A DNA stretch of 64,000 bases, from the NCBI RefSeq assembly GCF_000519045.1, contig NZ_KI912532.1, forward strand, positions 2,595,867 to 2,659,866, written 5' to 3'. This DNA comes from Dechloromonas agitata is5 (GTDB lineage: Bacteria; Pseudomonadota; Gammaproteobacteria; Burkholderiales; Rhodocyclaceae). The translations under genes were made by a program, and so were the position numbers. The notes below the pieces were generated by a model. That model was not told the DNA's origin. It ran no database searches and saw nothing but the letters and a program-made list of their open reading frames with translations. Shown one piece after another: positions 15,660 to 23,774 of the stretch; positions within the stretch are counted from its first letter, which is position 1, and every line of letters begins with the position of its first letter.

Positions 15660-15824
15660 TTATTGTAGGGCAGTTCGTTGCTTGCGACGCCAGCAGGCAG
15701 GTAGTTGTAGTACGTCGAGATCGATGTCGCGATCGGCAAATATGGCCTTGGCGCGCGCCAGACGGGCGTTTTCCTCGGCAGAGATGCCGGCCAGAAGTTC
15801 GAACAGTTTCTGAATGCGTTCCAT
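15660..15824 (-). CDS. 54-residue protein behind LexA boxes
   Basis: This is a small gene with an excellent ribosome site (GGAGG, eight bases before the ATG). The protein begins MERIQKLFELLAGISAEENA and ends PACWRRKQRTALQ. It is probably helical at the start with a basic tail. No family was recognised. It is the first gene downstream of two perfect LexA boxes on the minus strand and is followed by the macro-domain gene. Confidence 0.65.
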   Translation of the reverse strand: MERIQKLFELLAGISAEENARLARAKAIFADRDIDLDVLQLPACWRRKQRTALQ

Positions 15825-15854
15825 GATCAGAGCCTCCGTTTGTGATGTTACGCT

Positions 15855-15874
15855 TACTGTATGGATGAACAGTT
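15855..15874. promoter_or_regulatory. LexA box 1
   Basis: CTGT (15857-15860), eight bases and ACAG (15869-15872) match the SOS box consensus CTGT-N8-ACAG exactly. It lies 31 bases upstream of the minus-strand 54-residue gene. A TATAAA element on the minus strand lies between the two boxes. Confidence 0.8.
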
Positions 15875-15900
15875 GTTATTTATAGCGAAGATTAACCAAT

Positions 15901-15920
15901 AACTGTATATATGTACAGTT
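15901..15920. promoter_or_regulatory. LexA box 2
   Basis: CTGTATATATGTACAG (15903-15918) is nearly the ideal E. coli LexA site with an AT-rich centre. With box 1 it lies between two divergent small genes, so both may be SOS-regulated. Confidence 0.88.
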
Positions 15921-15978
15921 TTCGTGTTTTGACTATTGATTGGTAGCCTTCGCCCGTCGAATTCGCCGGGGCGCAACC

Positions 15979-16191
15979 ATGTCCACAGACAAAGCTTGTT
16001 CATTGCCCAGTGCCGGCACCGTCGTCGTCTATCGCGGGCGGAGCAGCAAATCCGAGCGCAATGTGCGGGTGCTGGCCGAGGCGTCGGGCGGTCGCATGGT
16101 GGTCGAGGCAATCGGCCGGCAAGGCGTGCCAGTACGCCTGACCATCAAGCAGGAAAACCTGCGCCCGCTACAGCCCGGCCTGTTCGATTAG
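15979..16191 (+). CDS. 70-residue protein divergent from the LexA-boxed operon
   Basis: The product (begins MSTDKACSLPSAGTVVVYRG, ends LRPLQPGLFD) is small and looks like a beta-barrel, with alternating hydrophobic residues in TVVVYRGRSSKSERNVRVL and GVPVRLTIKQENL. No family was recognised. The closing LRPLQPGLFD resembles a beta-clamp-binding type tail (Q-x-x-L-F) by eye, which would fit an SOS role, but this is speculative. An upstream start at 15940 is possible. Confidence 0.6.
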   Translation: MSTDKACSLPSAGTVVVYRGRSSKSERNVRVLAEASGGRMVVEAIGRQGVPVRLTIKQENLRPLQPGLFD

Positions 16192-16329
16192 CCTGCTACC
16201 CGGTAGCGGCCGGGAGGCTGTTTCACCGATTTCCGAGCAAATAGGGCGAGGACAAAACTACGGTATCATTGCCGCTTTTGGGCAAGGCCGTCTTGCCCTT
16301 CTGAACGCATTCGAAGGATTTTTCTGCTC

Positions 16330-18216
16330 ATGTTCGACGCAGTCCGCAACAACAAACGCATCGTCCAGGTGTTCCTTGCGCTGATCACCCTGCCGTTCGC
16401 CTTTTTTGGCGTCGATTCCTACATGCGCAATTCCGGTACTGGCGGCGATGTCGCCGCCATCGGCGACATGAAGATCACCCAGCAACAGTTCCAGCAAACG
16501 CTGCGCGAGCAGCAGGAGCGGTTGCGCACTCAACTTGGTGCCCAGTTTGATCCCAAACTACTGGACAACCCGGAGGCACGCAAGGCCATTCTCGACGACC
16601 TGATTAACCAGCGCCTGCTCCTCGTCGAGGCTGGCAAGAACCACATGTTTGCCAGCGATGATGCGGTGCGCCGGGCGATTGCGGGAGTCGATGCCTTCAA
16701 GGTGGATGGCAAGTTCTCGAATGAGCGCTACGAAGCGGCCTTGCGCGCTCAGGGTATGTCGCCGCAGGGGTTCGAGGCGCAGTTGCGCCAGGATCTGACC
16801 TTGCAGCAATTGGCCGGTGCGATCGGGCAGTCCGGCATTGTTTCCCGTACGGTCGGTGATCGCCTGCTCGCCCTGCAGACCGAAAAGCGCGAGGTGGCCG
16901 AATATCGCCTGAGCCTCGACAGCTATCTCGACAAGGTCAAACTGCCTGATGATGCCGCCCGGAAGTTCTACGACGAGAACAGTGCCCAGTTCCAGACGCC
17001 GGAACAAGCCAAGGCGGAATATGTCGTCCTGTCGATGGAAACCATCGGTGCCCAACTGTCCGTCAGCGAGGCCGAGATCAAGGCAGCCTACGACAGTCAC
17101 AAGGAGCGCTATGTGCAACCGGAAGAGCGCCGTGCCAGCCATATCCTGATTTCCTCGGAAAAGGGTGGTAAGGACAAGGCCAAAGCCAAGGCGGAGGAGT
17201 TGCTCACCGAAATCCGTAAGACGCCAGCTGCTTTCGCAGATCTGGCCAGGAAACATTCCGACGACCCGGGTTCGGCCGCCAAGGGGGGCGATCTCGGCTT
17301 CTTCGCCCGCGGCATGATGGTCAAATCCTTCGAGGACAGCGCCTTTGGACTCAAGGATGGGGAAGTTTCCGGTGTTGTCGAATCTGACTTTGGTTTCCAT
17401 ATCATCAAGCTGACCGGCGTTCACGCCGCCAAGGAAAAGCCGCTGGCCGAGGTCAAGGACGAAATCGAGGCCGAGTTGAAGAAAACGGCAGCGTCGCGCA
17501 AGTTTGCCGAAGCAGCCGAAGCCTTCAGCAACATGGTTTACGAACAAGCGGACAGCCTGGCTCCCGTGGCCGAGAAATTCAAACTGACCATCAAACAGTC
17601 CGACTGGCTGGGGCGCCAGGCCGCGCCGGCCAATGGCGTGCTGGGTAATGAAAAGATCCTGGCAGCCCTGTTCTCTGGGGATTCGATCCAGAACAAGCGC
17701 AATACTGAGGCGGTGGAAGTTGCACCCAATACCTTGGTGGCAGCCCGCATCCTCGATTACAAGGCCGCTGCCTTGCAGCCCTTCGATAGTGTCAAGGCGG
17801 GTATCGAGACCCTGTTGAAGCGCAAGGAAGCGCTTGTCTTGGCAGCCCGCGATGGTGCCGAGCGTCTGGAGGCGCTGAAGAAGGGCGAAGACAAACTGGG
17901 TTGGGGAGCGGTCAAGACGGTGTCGCGACTCGATGCGCGTGGCATTCCGCCACTTGCCGCACAGGCTGTTTTCCGCATGGATGCCGGCAAGCTGCCGGCC
18001 TATGCCGGTGTCGAACTGCCGGGCGAAGGCTATGCACTGCTCAAACTGGGCAAGGTGCTTCCTGGGGACAAGATGGATGACGCAGCGCGCAAGGGCATGC
18101 TCCAGCAACTGGGTGCACTCTTGTCGAAGGAAGAGGTTCAGACCTACCTGGCTGCCCTGCGCGCTCGTTACAAGGTCGAGATCAACCAGGTTGCGCTGGA
18201 GGCCAAGGACAAGTAA
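16330..18216 (+). CDS. ppiD: Peptidyl-prolyl cis-trans isomerase PpiD (periplasmic chaperone)
   Basis: This 628-residue protein has a short cytoplasmic start, one membrane anchor (FLALITLPFAFFGVDSYMR, residues 16-34), a SurA-like N-domain and a parvulin domain at about residues 257-360 (RRASHILIS, HSDDPGSAAKGGDLGFF, GFHIIKL). A second PPIase-like part follows. PpiD works at the Sec translocon exit on newly exported proteins. The start is the first ATG after the short leader and fits the family length. The gene stands alone and ends in a strong terminator. Confidence 0.95.
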   Translation: MFDAVRNNKRIVQVFLALITLPFAFFGVDSYMRNSGTGGDVAAIGDMKITQQQFQQTLREQQERLRTQLGAQFDPKLLDNPEARKAILDDLINQRLLLVEAGKNHMFASDDAVRRAIAGVDAFKVDGKFSNERYEAALRAQGMSPQGFEAQLRQDLTLQQLAGAIGQSGIVSRTVGDRLLALQTEKREVAEYRLSLDSYLDKVKLPDDAARKFYDENSAQFQTPEQAKAEYVVLSMETIGAQLSVSEAEIKAAYDSHKERYVQPEERRASHILISSEKGGKDKAKAKAEELLTEIRKTPAAFADLARKHSDDPGSAAKGGDLGFFARGMMVKSFEDSAFGLKDGEVSGVVESDFGFHIIKLTGVHAAKEKPLAEVKDEIEAELKKTAASRKFAEAAEAFSNMVYEQADSLAPVAEKFKLTIKQSDWLGRQAAPANGVLGNEKILAALFSGDSIQNKRNTEAVEVAPNTLVAARILDYKAAALQPFDSVKAGIETLLKRKEALVLAARDGAERLEALKKGEDKLGWGAVKTVSRLDARGIPPLAAQAVFRMDAGKLPAYAGVELPGEGYALLKLGKVLPGDKMDDAARKGMLQQLGALLSKEEVQTYLAALRARYKVEINQVALEAKDK

Positions 18217-18235
18217 GTGAGTGTCCAGACAAAGA

Positions 18236-18262
18236 AAAAGCGGGGGTTCCCCGCTTTTTTTG
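18236..18262. terminator. Bidirectional terminator between ppiD and the acyl carrier protein gene
   Basis: AAAGCGGGG and CCCCGCTTT form the stem, with A-rich sequence before and seven T after it. It serves both convergent genes. Confidence 0.9.
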
Positions 18263-18279
18263 TGCCTGTTGACTGGAGA

Positions 18280-18552
18280 TCAGGTTTGGCGATTCTGCTG
18301 TTTGGCCGTCACCAGGGCGGCCAGCGTTTCGATGGAGCGCAGATGCTGGCGTGACGCCTCGTCGCTGGCCTCGATGGAGATGCCGTACTTTTTCTTGAGG
18401 CCAAGTACCAGTTCCAATGCGTCGATCGAGTCCAGTCCGAGACCGTCGTCGGCAAATAGCGGCATGTCGTCGCCGATGTCGCTGGGGGTGATGTCTTCAA
18501 GGTTCATCGCTTCGATGATGAAGACCTTCAGTTCCTGATGCAGTGGGTTCAT
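18280..18552 (-). CDS. Acyl carrier protein
   Basis: This 90-residue protein has the phosphopantetheine attachment motif GLGLDSIDALEL (Ser42), and acidic helices typical of acyl carrier proteins. It is encoded alone, away from fab genes, so it more likely serves a specialised pathway (lipid or aryl polyene type synthesis) than bulk fatty acid synthesis. The chosen ATG at 18552 fits the family. A TTG five codons upstream is an alternative. Confidence 0.85.
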   Translation of the reverse strand: MNPLHQELKVFIIEAMNLEDITPSDIGDDMPLFADDGLGLDSIDALELVLGLKKKYGISIEASDEASRQHLRSIETLAALVTAKQQNRQT

Positions 18553-18666
18553 GCTGGGGTTTTTCAATTTCTCGGTTGCCTGCGGGGTGGGGCGGTGTGG
18601 CGCAAATATGAGGTGCGGATTATATGCGGATGGCGCCTTGCCAGTTTGCTGCGCTTGGTTTGGTAA

Positions 18667-18691
18667 ATAGCTGACAAATTCACTCGAGTAT
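18667..18691 (+). promoter_or_regulatory. IscR type 1 site in the cysE promoter
   Basis: The 25-base stretch beginning ATAGCTGACAAATTCACTCG matches the E. coli IscR type 1 consensus (ATASYYGACTRWWWYAGTCRRSTAT) at 23 of 25 positions by eye. It overlaps the -35 box CTGACA (18671-18676) and the spacer before TAGAAT (18694-18699, 17-base spacing), the position expected for repression by [2Fe-2S]-IscR. Confidence 0.7.
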
Positions 18692-18699
18692 TTTAGAAT
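18671..18699 (+). promoter_or_regulatory. cysE promoter
   Basis: CTGACA and TAGAAT are separated by 17 bases, 33 bases before the cysE start codon. The IscR site overlaps it. Confidence 0.7.
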
Positions 18700-18731
18700 T
18701 ATCCCTCTTTCAAATGGGGAGATCGGGTTTC

Positions 18732-19487
18732 ATGTTCCGGGAACTGCGTGAGGACATTCGTTCTGTATTCGACCGCGATCCAGCGGCGCGCTCGTTCTGG
18801 GAGGTGCTGACCTGTTATCCCGGCATCCACGCGTTGATCATGCACCGTCTGGCGCATTGGCTGTGGAGCCATCGCCTGCGCTGGATGGGGCGTTTTACCG
18901 CCCATTTGTCGCGCGTGCTGACCGGCATCGAAATTCACCCCGGCGCTACTATCGGGCGGCGGTTCTTCATCGATCACGGCATGGGGGTGGTGATCGGCGA
19001 GACGGCTGTCATCGGTGACGACGTTACGCTATACCACGGGGTGACCTTGGGGGGGACGTCGTGGAACAAGGGCAAGCGCCATCCAACACTGGAAAATGGG
19101 GTGGTTGTCGGTGCCGGAGCCAAGGTGCTCGGGCCGATTACCATCTCGGCCGGGGCCAAGGTCGGCTCGAATGCGGTGGTCACCAAGCCGGTGCCGCCCG
19201 GTGCGACGGCGGTGGGTAACCCGGCGCGCATCATCGACAACACCGAGCAGGGGCGCCAGCGTCAGGCGCAGGCGGAGAAAATGGGCTTTTCTGCCTATGC
19301 CGTCGGACGTGATCAGGATGATCCGCTGGCCAAGGCGATTCATGGCCTGCTCGATCATGCTGCCGAAACCGACCGCCGCCTGGCTTCGTTGCTCAGAGAG
19401 TTGGAAGCGCAGGGGGTCAAGTGTGACAACGAAGTGCGGCAGGCTGACGATTTCGATCCGCAATACCTGAGCAAAATAGTTGACTAA
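18732..19487 (+). CDS. cysE: Serine O-acetyltransferase
   Basis: This 251-residue enzyme converts serine and acetyl-CoA to O-acetylserine, the direct precursor of cysteine. The left-handed beta-helix hexapeptide repeats are clear ([62 protein letters not shown]), with the catalytic His in FIDHG. The ATG at 18732 is preferred over the one at 18714, which has no ribosome site. The gene directly precedes iscR and ends inside an IscR box, so it belongs to the Fe-S assembly locus: cysteine is the sulfur source for IscS. Confidence 0.96.
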   Translation: MFRELREDIRSVFDRDPAARSFWEVLTCYPGIHALIMHRLAHWLWSHRLRWMGRFTAHLSRVLTGIEIHPGATIGRRFFIDHGMGVVIGETAVIGDDVTLYHGVTLGGTSWNKGKRHPTLENGVVVGAGAKVLGPITISAGAKVGSNAVVTKPVPPGATAVGNPARIIDNTEQGRQRQAQAEKMGFSAYAVGRDQDDPLAKAIHGLLDHAAETDRRLASLLRELEAQGVKCDNEVRQADDFDPQYLSKIVD

Positions 19488-19500
19488 TTTTGTCTGGTTT
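19476..19500 (+). promoter_or_regulatory. IscR type 1 site A of the iscR promoter
   Basis: The stretch beginning ATAGTTGACTAATTTTGTCT matches the type 1 consensus at about 22 of 25 positions. It covers the cysE stop codon and the likely -35 box TTGACT (19480-19485). A -10-like TATAGT follows 18 bases later. Confidence 0.7.
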
Positions 19501-19504
19501 GATT

Positions 19505-19529
19505 ATAGTTGACTTGAATACTAGGTTAT
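19505..19529 (+). promoter_or_regulatory. IscR type 1 site B of the iscR promoter
   Basis: The stretch beginning ATAGTTGACTTGAATACTAG matches about 20 of 25 consensus positions. It starts 29 bases after site A, overlaps the end of the -10 element and ends 16 bases before the iscR ATG. Paired sites are also found at the E. coli iscR promoter. Confidence 0.65.
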
Positions 19530-19545
19530 TTCAGGAGTTCAAGAA

Positions 19546-20043
19546 ATGCGTTTGACGACCAAGGGGCGATTTGCCGTGACGGCCATGATGGATTTGGCCT
19601 TGCGCGGTGAAGATGGGCCGGTGGCACTGGCCAGCATCAGCGAACGCCAGAAGATTTCCCTGTCCTATCTTGAACAGTTGTTCGGCAAGTTGCGCCGCCA
19701 CAAGCTGGTGGATAGCGTGCGCGGCCCGGGGGGCGGTTATTGCATCGCCCGGCCTCTCGAAGAGGTGCGGGTGGCCGACATCATTCGCGCAGTCGACGAG
19801 CAACTCGACGCCACGCAGTGTGGTGGACGGGAAAACTGCCACGACGAGCATCGCTGCATGACGCACGATCTATGGACGACGCTCAACATCAAGATGTACG
19901 AGTATCTTTCTTCGGTCACCATGGCTGAACTGGTGCGGCGCGAAAGGTGCAAACACGACGGCATGGCGGTGATCGAGGATCAGCGCCGCCTGGGGCCCCA
20001 GCCGCGCGCCCGGGGTCGTGACAAGGTGCCGGCAACCTACTGA
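19546..20043 (+). CDS. iscR: Fe-S cluster sensing regulator IscR
   Basis: This 165-residue Rrf2-family protein has the winged helix MRLTTKGRFAVTAMMDLALR, the DNA-reading PGGGYCIARP and three cluster-binding cysteines at positions 92, 98 and 104 with His107, the same numbering as E. coli IscR. With a [2Fe-2S] cluster it represses the isc operon, and without it the operon is released. AGGAG precedes the ATG. The C-terminal tail ends RDKVPATY. Confidence 0.97.
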   Translation: MRLTTKGRFAVTAMMDLALRGEDGPVALASISERQKISLSYLEQLFGKLRRHKLVDSVRGPGGGYCIARPLEEVRVADIIRAVDEQLDATQCGGRENCHDEHRCMTHDLWTTLNIKMYEYLSSVTMAELVRRERCKHDGMAVIEDQRRLGPQPRARGRDKVPATY

Positions 20044-20052
20044 TCGCACGCC

Positions 20053-21210
20053 ATGTTCCGCCCCGTCTACCTCGACCACAATGCCACGACACCGCTTGAT
20101 CCAGCGGTCTTGGCGGCCATGTTGCCCTGGCTGGAAAGCCGGTTCGGCAATGCGTCGAGCCGCCACGAATACGGTCGGCAGGCCCGGCAGGCGATTGACG
20201 AGGCGAGGCAAAGAGTGGCGGCAGCGGTTCAGGCGCATCCGACCGAAGTGATTTTTACCAGCGGTGGTTCCGAGGCCAACAACCTGTTCATCAAGGGGGC
20301 TGCGGCCTGCCTGAAGCCCGGTGTGGTCGGGGTCAGTGCGGTCGAGCATCCCTGCGTCCTGAAACCCGCCGGTCAGTTGGAAAGGCAGGGCTGGCAGGTG
20401 CGGCAGCTGGCGGTCGATGGCAATGGCCGGATCGATACGTCTGACTATGCTGCCGCCTTGGAACTCCGGCCGAAGCTGCTCTCGATCATGCTGGCCAATA
20501 ACGAAACCGGTGTGCTGCAGGATGTCGCCACGCTGGCGGAGGCTGCCCGCGGCCGTGGTGCCTGGTTCCATACTGATGCCGTCCAGGGTTTGGGCAAGTT
20601 GGCGATCGATTTTCGCTCGCTGAATGCAGCGGGCGTCCACGCGATGACGCTGTCGGCCCACAAGGCTTATGGCCCCAAGGGGGCGGCGGCATTGATCCTC
20701 GACAAGCGCATCGAACTCCAGCCGCTGATTGCCGGTGGCGGGCACGAGCGCGGCCTGCGCTCGGGTACCGAGAATGTCGCGGCAATCGTCGGATTTGGCG
20801 TTGCTGCGGAACTTGCGGCCCAGCGCGTTGCCGAAGAGGCGCTCCGTTTGCGTGCCTTGCAGGAAAGGCTGGAAGCGGGGTTGTTGGCCCAAGGGGCCCA
20901 GGTTTTTGCTCAGGCTGAGAAACGTTTGCCCAATACCAGTTATTTCGCTTTTGTCGATATCGATGGTGAAACCCTGGTCGGCAAACTGGACCGAGAAGGG
21001 TTTGCGGTGGCCAGCGGGGCGGCGTGCTCCAGTGCCAATCCGGAACCGTCGCACGTCTTGCAGGCGATGGGGGTGGCACCGGAATTTGCCCGTGGGGCAG
21101 TGCGGGTCAGCCTTGGCGCCGGCAACAATGAAAGCGAGATTGACCAATTCATCAACGCCTTGCGGGCTACGGTCGGACGCCTGCAGGGACTGACAGCGCT
21201 GGCTGTCTGA
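20053..21210 (+). CDS. Cysteine desulfurase (second, NifS/IscS-like paralogue)
   Basis: This 385-residue PLP enzyme takes sulfur from cysteine. The PLP lysine is in [11 protein letters not shown] (Lys204) and the persulfide cysteine is in [15 protein letters not shown] (Cys325). It lies nine bases after iscR and directly before iscS, and shares only moderate similarity with it, so this is an old paralogue rather than a recent copy. Such an extra desulfurase between iscR and iscS occurs in some betaproteobacteria. It may feed a different sulfur acceptor. Confidence 0.9.
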   Translation: MFRPVYLDHNATTPLDPAVLAAMLPWLESRFGNASSRHEYGRQARQAIDEARQRVAAAVQAHPTEVIFTSGGSEANNLFIKGAAACLKPGVVGVSAVEHPCVLKPAGQLERQGWQVRQLAVDGNGRIDTSDYAAALELRPKLLSIMLANNETGVLQDVATLAEAARGRGAWFHTDAVQGLGKLAIDFRSLNAAGVHAMTLSAHKAYGPKGAAALILDKRIELQPLIAGGGHERGLRSGTENVAAIVGFGVAAELAAQRVAEEALRLRALQERLEAGLLAQGAQVFAQAEKRLPNTSYFAFVDIDGETLVGKLDREGFAVASGAACSSANPEPSHVLQAMGVAPEFARGAVRVSLGAGNNESEIDQFINALRATVGRLQGLTALAV

Positions 21211-21235
21211 ACAACCCGACTTAGCGAGAATGACG

Positions 21236-22447
21236 ATGAAACTCCCCATCTATCTGGATTACTCGGCAACCACCCCGGTCGACCCGCGCGTCGCGGAAAA
21301 AATGATTCCCTATCTGGTCGAGAAATTCGGCAACCCGGCGTCGCGCTCGCACAGCTTCGGCTGGGAAGCCGATGCAGCTGTCGAGCAGGCCCGTGAGCAG
21401 GTCGCCGCGCTGGTCAATGCCGATCCCAAGGAAATCATCTGGACCTCCGGCGCCACGGAATCCAACAACCTCGCCATCAAGGGCGCCGCGCATTTCTACG
21501 CTGGGACGAAGGGGAAGCACATCATCACCGTCAAGACCGAGCACAAGGCGGTGCTCGATACCGTGCGCGAAATGGAGCGTCAGGGTTTCGAGGCGACCTA
21601 TCTCGATGTCCAGGAAAACGGTTTGCTTGACCTGGAAGCGTTCAAGGCCGCAATTCGCCCGGATACCGTGCTGGCCTCCGTGATGTTCGTCAATAATGAA
21701 GTGGGCGTCATTCAGCCGATCGCCGAACTGGGCGAGATCTGCCGCGAGAAGGGCATTGTTTTCCATGTCGATGCCGCGCAGGCGACCGGCAAGGTCGATA
21801 TCGACCTGCAACAACTCAAGGTCGATCTGATGAGCTTCTCGGCCCACAAGACTTACGGCCCGAAAGGTATCGGCGCGTTGTACGTTCGCCGCAAGCCGCG
21901 CATCCGTCTTGAAGCGCAGATGCATGGTGGTGGCCACGAGCGCGGCTTCCGCTCGGGCACGCTGGCCACGCACCAGATCGTCGGTATGGGTGAGGCCTTC
22001 CGTTTGGCCAAGGAAGAAATGGCCGAAGAGAACAAGCGGATCGGCGCCTTGCGCGATAAGTTGCTCAAGGGCTTGCAGGATATCGAGGCGACCTACGTCA
22101 ACGGCGACCTGACGCATCGCGTGGCGCACAATCTGAATATCAGCTTTGCCTATGTCGAAGGCGAGTCGATGATCATGGCGATCAAGGATCTGGCCGTGTC
22201 GTCCGGTTCGGCTTGTACGTCGGCCAGCCTGGAGCCGTCCTATGTGTTGCGCGCCTTGGGGCGTGACGATGAACTGGCCCATAGTTCGATTCGTTTCTCC
22301 ATTGGTCGCTTCACGACAGAAGAAGAAATTGACTATGCAATCAAATTGTTGCACGCGAAAGTTGGCAAATTGCGCGAACTTTCACCGTTGTGGGAAATGG
22401 TGCAGGAAGGCGTTGATTTGAGCACGGTTCAATGGGCCGCCCATTGA
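21236..22447 (+). CDS. iscS: Cysteine desulfurase IscS
   Basis: This 403-residue protein begins [16 protein letters not shown], almost the same as E. coli IscS. The PLP lysine is in [10 protein letters not shown] (Lys205) and the catalytic cysteine in [15 protein letters not shown] (Cys327). It supplies persulfide sulfur to IscU and to tRNA thiolation and cofactor pathways. An in-frame ATG two codons upstream (21230) is possible. The 87-base gap before iscU is the longest in the operon. Confidence 0.97.
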   Translation: MKLPIYLDYSATTPVDPRVAEKMIPYLVEKFGNPASRSHSFGWEADAAVEQAREQVAALVNADPKEIIWTSGATESNNLAIKGAAHFYAGTKGKHIITVKTEHKAVLDTVREMERQGFEATYLDVQENGLLDLEAFKAAIRPDTVLASVMFVNNEVGVIQPIAELGEICREKGIVFHVDAAQATGKVDIDLQQLKVDLMSFSAHKTYGPKGIGALYVRRKPRIRLEAQMHGGGHERGFRSGTLATHQIVGMGEAFRLAKEEMAEENKRIGALRDKLLKGLQDIEATYVNGDLTHRVAHNLNISFAYVEGESMIMAIKDLAVSSGSACTSASLEPSYVLRALGRDDELAHSSIRFSIGRFTTEEEIDYAIKLLHAKVGKLRELSPLWEMVQEGVDLSTVQWAAH

Positions 22448-22534
22448 GTTGATGGTTACGGGTCGTTAGTTATTACCGAGCTTAAGCTGACGATTACGAA
22501 CAAGCTGCTAACAACTGATTTTAGGAGAAACAAC

Positions 22535-22918
22535 ATGAGCTATAGCGTCAAAGTCATTGATCATTATGAAAACCCGCGTAACGTTGGTTCCTTCGGCAAG
22601 GAAGAGGACGGGGTCGGTACTGGCATGGTCGGTGCACCGGCCTGTGGTGACGTGATGAAGCTGCAGATCAAGGTGAACAAGTCCGGTGTGATCGAGGATG
22701 CCAAGTTCAAGACCTATGGTTGCGGCTCGGCCATCGCGTCGTCTTCCCTGGTCACCGAGTGGGTCAAGGGCAAGACAGTCGATCAGGCGCTGTCCATCAA
22801 GAACACGGAAATTGCCGAGGAATTGGCCCTGCCGCCGGTTAAAATCCACTGTTCGATTCTTGCCGAGGATGCCATCAAGGCGGCCGTGGCGGATTACAAG
22901 AAGAAGCACGGAGAGTAA
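22535..22918 (+). CDS. iscU: Fe-S cluster scaffold IscU
   Basis: This 127-residue protein has the three cluster ligands Cys37 (GAPACGDV, with Asp39), Cys63 ([10 protein letters not shown]) and Cys106 (KIHCSILA), plus the HscA-binding motif LPPVK at 99-103. New clusters are built on it from IscS sulfur, then released by HscA/HscB. TTTTAGGAGAAACAAC before the ATG gives a strong ribosome site. Confidence 0.98.
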   Translation: MSYSVKVIDHYENPRNVGSFGKEEDGVGTGMVGAPACGDVMKLQIKVNKSGVIEDAKFKTYGCGSAIASSSLVTEWVKGKTVDQALSIKNTEIAEELALPPVKIHCSILAEDAIKAAVADYKKKHGE

Positions 22919-22920
22919 GC

Positions 22921-23244
22921 ATGGCAGTCACCTTGAGCGACAAGGCGGCGAAACACGTCGCCAATTTCCTGACCAAGCGCGGCAAGGGTATCGGCCTGCG
23001 CCTTGGCGTGCGCACCAGCGGCTGTTCCGGCATGGCGTACAAGCTGGAATTTGTCGATGAGGTGAATCCGGATGATCAGGTTTTCGAGAGCAACGGCGTC
23101 AAGGTGTTCATCGACGCCAAGAGCCTGCCCTATCTCGACGGCATGGAGCTGGACTACGCGCGTGAGGGTTTGAACGAAGGTTTCAAATTCAACAACCCCA
23201 ACGTCAAGGATCAGTGCGGCTGCGGCGAGTCGTTCAACGTCTGA
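22921..23244 (+). CDS. iscA: A-type Fe-S carrier IscA
   Basis: This 107-residue protein has the conserved cysteines Cys35 ([10 protein letters not shown]), Cys99 and Cys101 (DQCGCGESF). It carries Fe-S clusters or iron to target proteins. It begins two bases after iscU and its stop overlaps the hscB start by one base. Confidence 0.97.
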   Translation: MAVTLSDKAAKHVANFLTKRGKGIGLRLGVRTSGCSGMAYKLEFVDEVNPDDQVFESNGVKVFIDAKSLPYLDGMELDYAREGLNEGFKFNNPNVKDQCGCGESFNV

Positions 23245-23771
23245 TGGATTTCAAGGCTGACCATTTCGTCCTCTTCGGCATCAAGCCGACGTTCCGGCTG
23301 GACCTGTCGGATCTGGATTCTCGTTATCGCGACATTCAGGCGCAGGTTCATCCGGACCGCTTCGCCCATGCCGGGGAAGCGGAGCGCCGCCTGTCGATGC
23401 AGTGGGCCACCCACGCCAACGAGGCCTACCAGACCCTGAAAAAACCGCTGGAGCGGGCCAAGTACCTGCTCCATCTGGCCGGTCATGACATCCAGGCCGA
23501 GAGCAACACCGCGATGCCGCCCGATTTCCTGATGGAACAGATGGAGTGGCGCGAGGCCGTCATGGAAGCGCGCGACGGCGGCGATCACCATGAACTGGAG
23601 CGCCTGCACAACCGCCTGCGCAACGACATCTCGGCGCGCTACGAGGAACTCGGGCAATTGCTCGATGACAAGGCAGAGTTTGCCCTGGCGACGGATCGTG
23701 TGCGTCGTCTGATGTTCCTGGAAAAACTTTTGCACGAAATCGATGACGCGCTGGCGTCGCTGGAAGAATAA
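23244..23771 (+). CDS. hscB: Fe-S assembly co-chaperone HscB
   Basis: This 175-residue J-domain protein has HPD at residues 36-38 (QVHPDRFAH) and a C-terminal three-helix part that binds IscU. It brings IscU to HscA and stimulates its ATPase. The start at 23244 ([12 protein letters not shown]) overlaps the iscA stop, and the upstream in-frame extension is iscA sequence. Confidence 0.95.
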   Translation: MDFKADHFVLFGIKPTFRLDLSDLDSRYRDIQAQVHPDRFAHAGEAERRLSMQWATHANEAYQTLKKPLERAKYLLHLAGHDIQAESNTAMPPDFLMEQMEWREAVMEARDGGDHHELERLHNRLRNDISARYEELGQLLDDKAEFALATDRVRRLMFLEKLLHEIDDALASLEE

Positions 23772-23774
23772 AAA

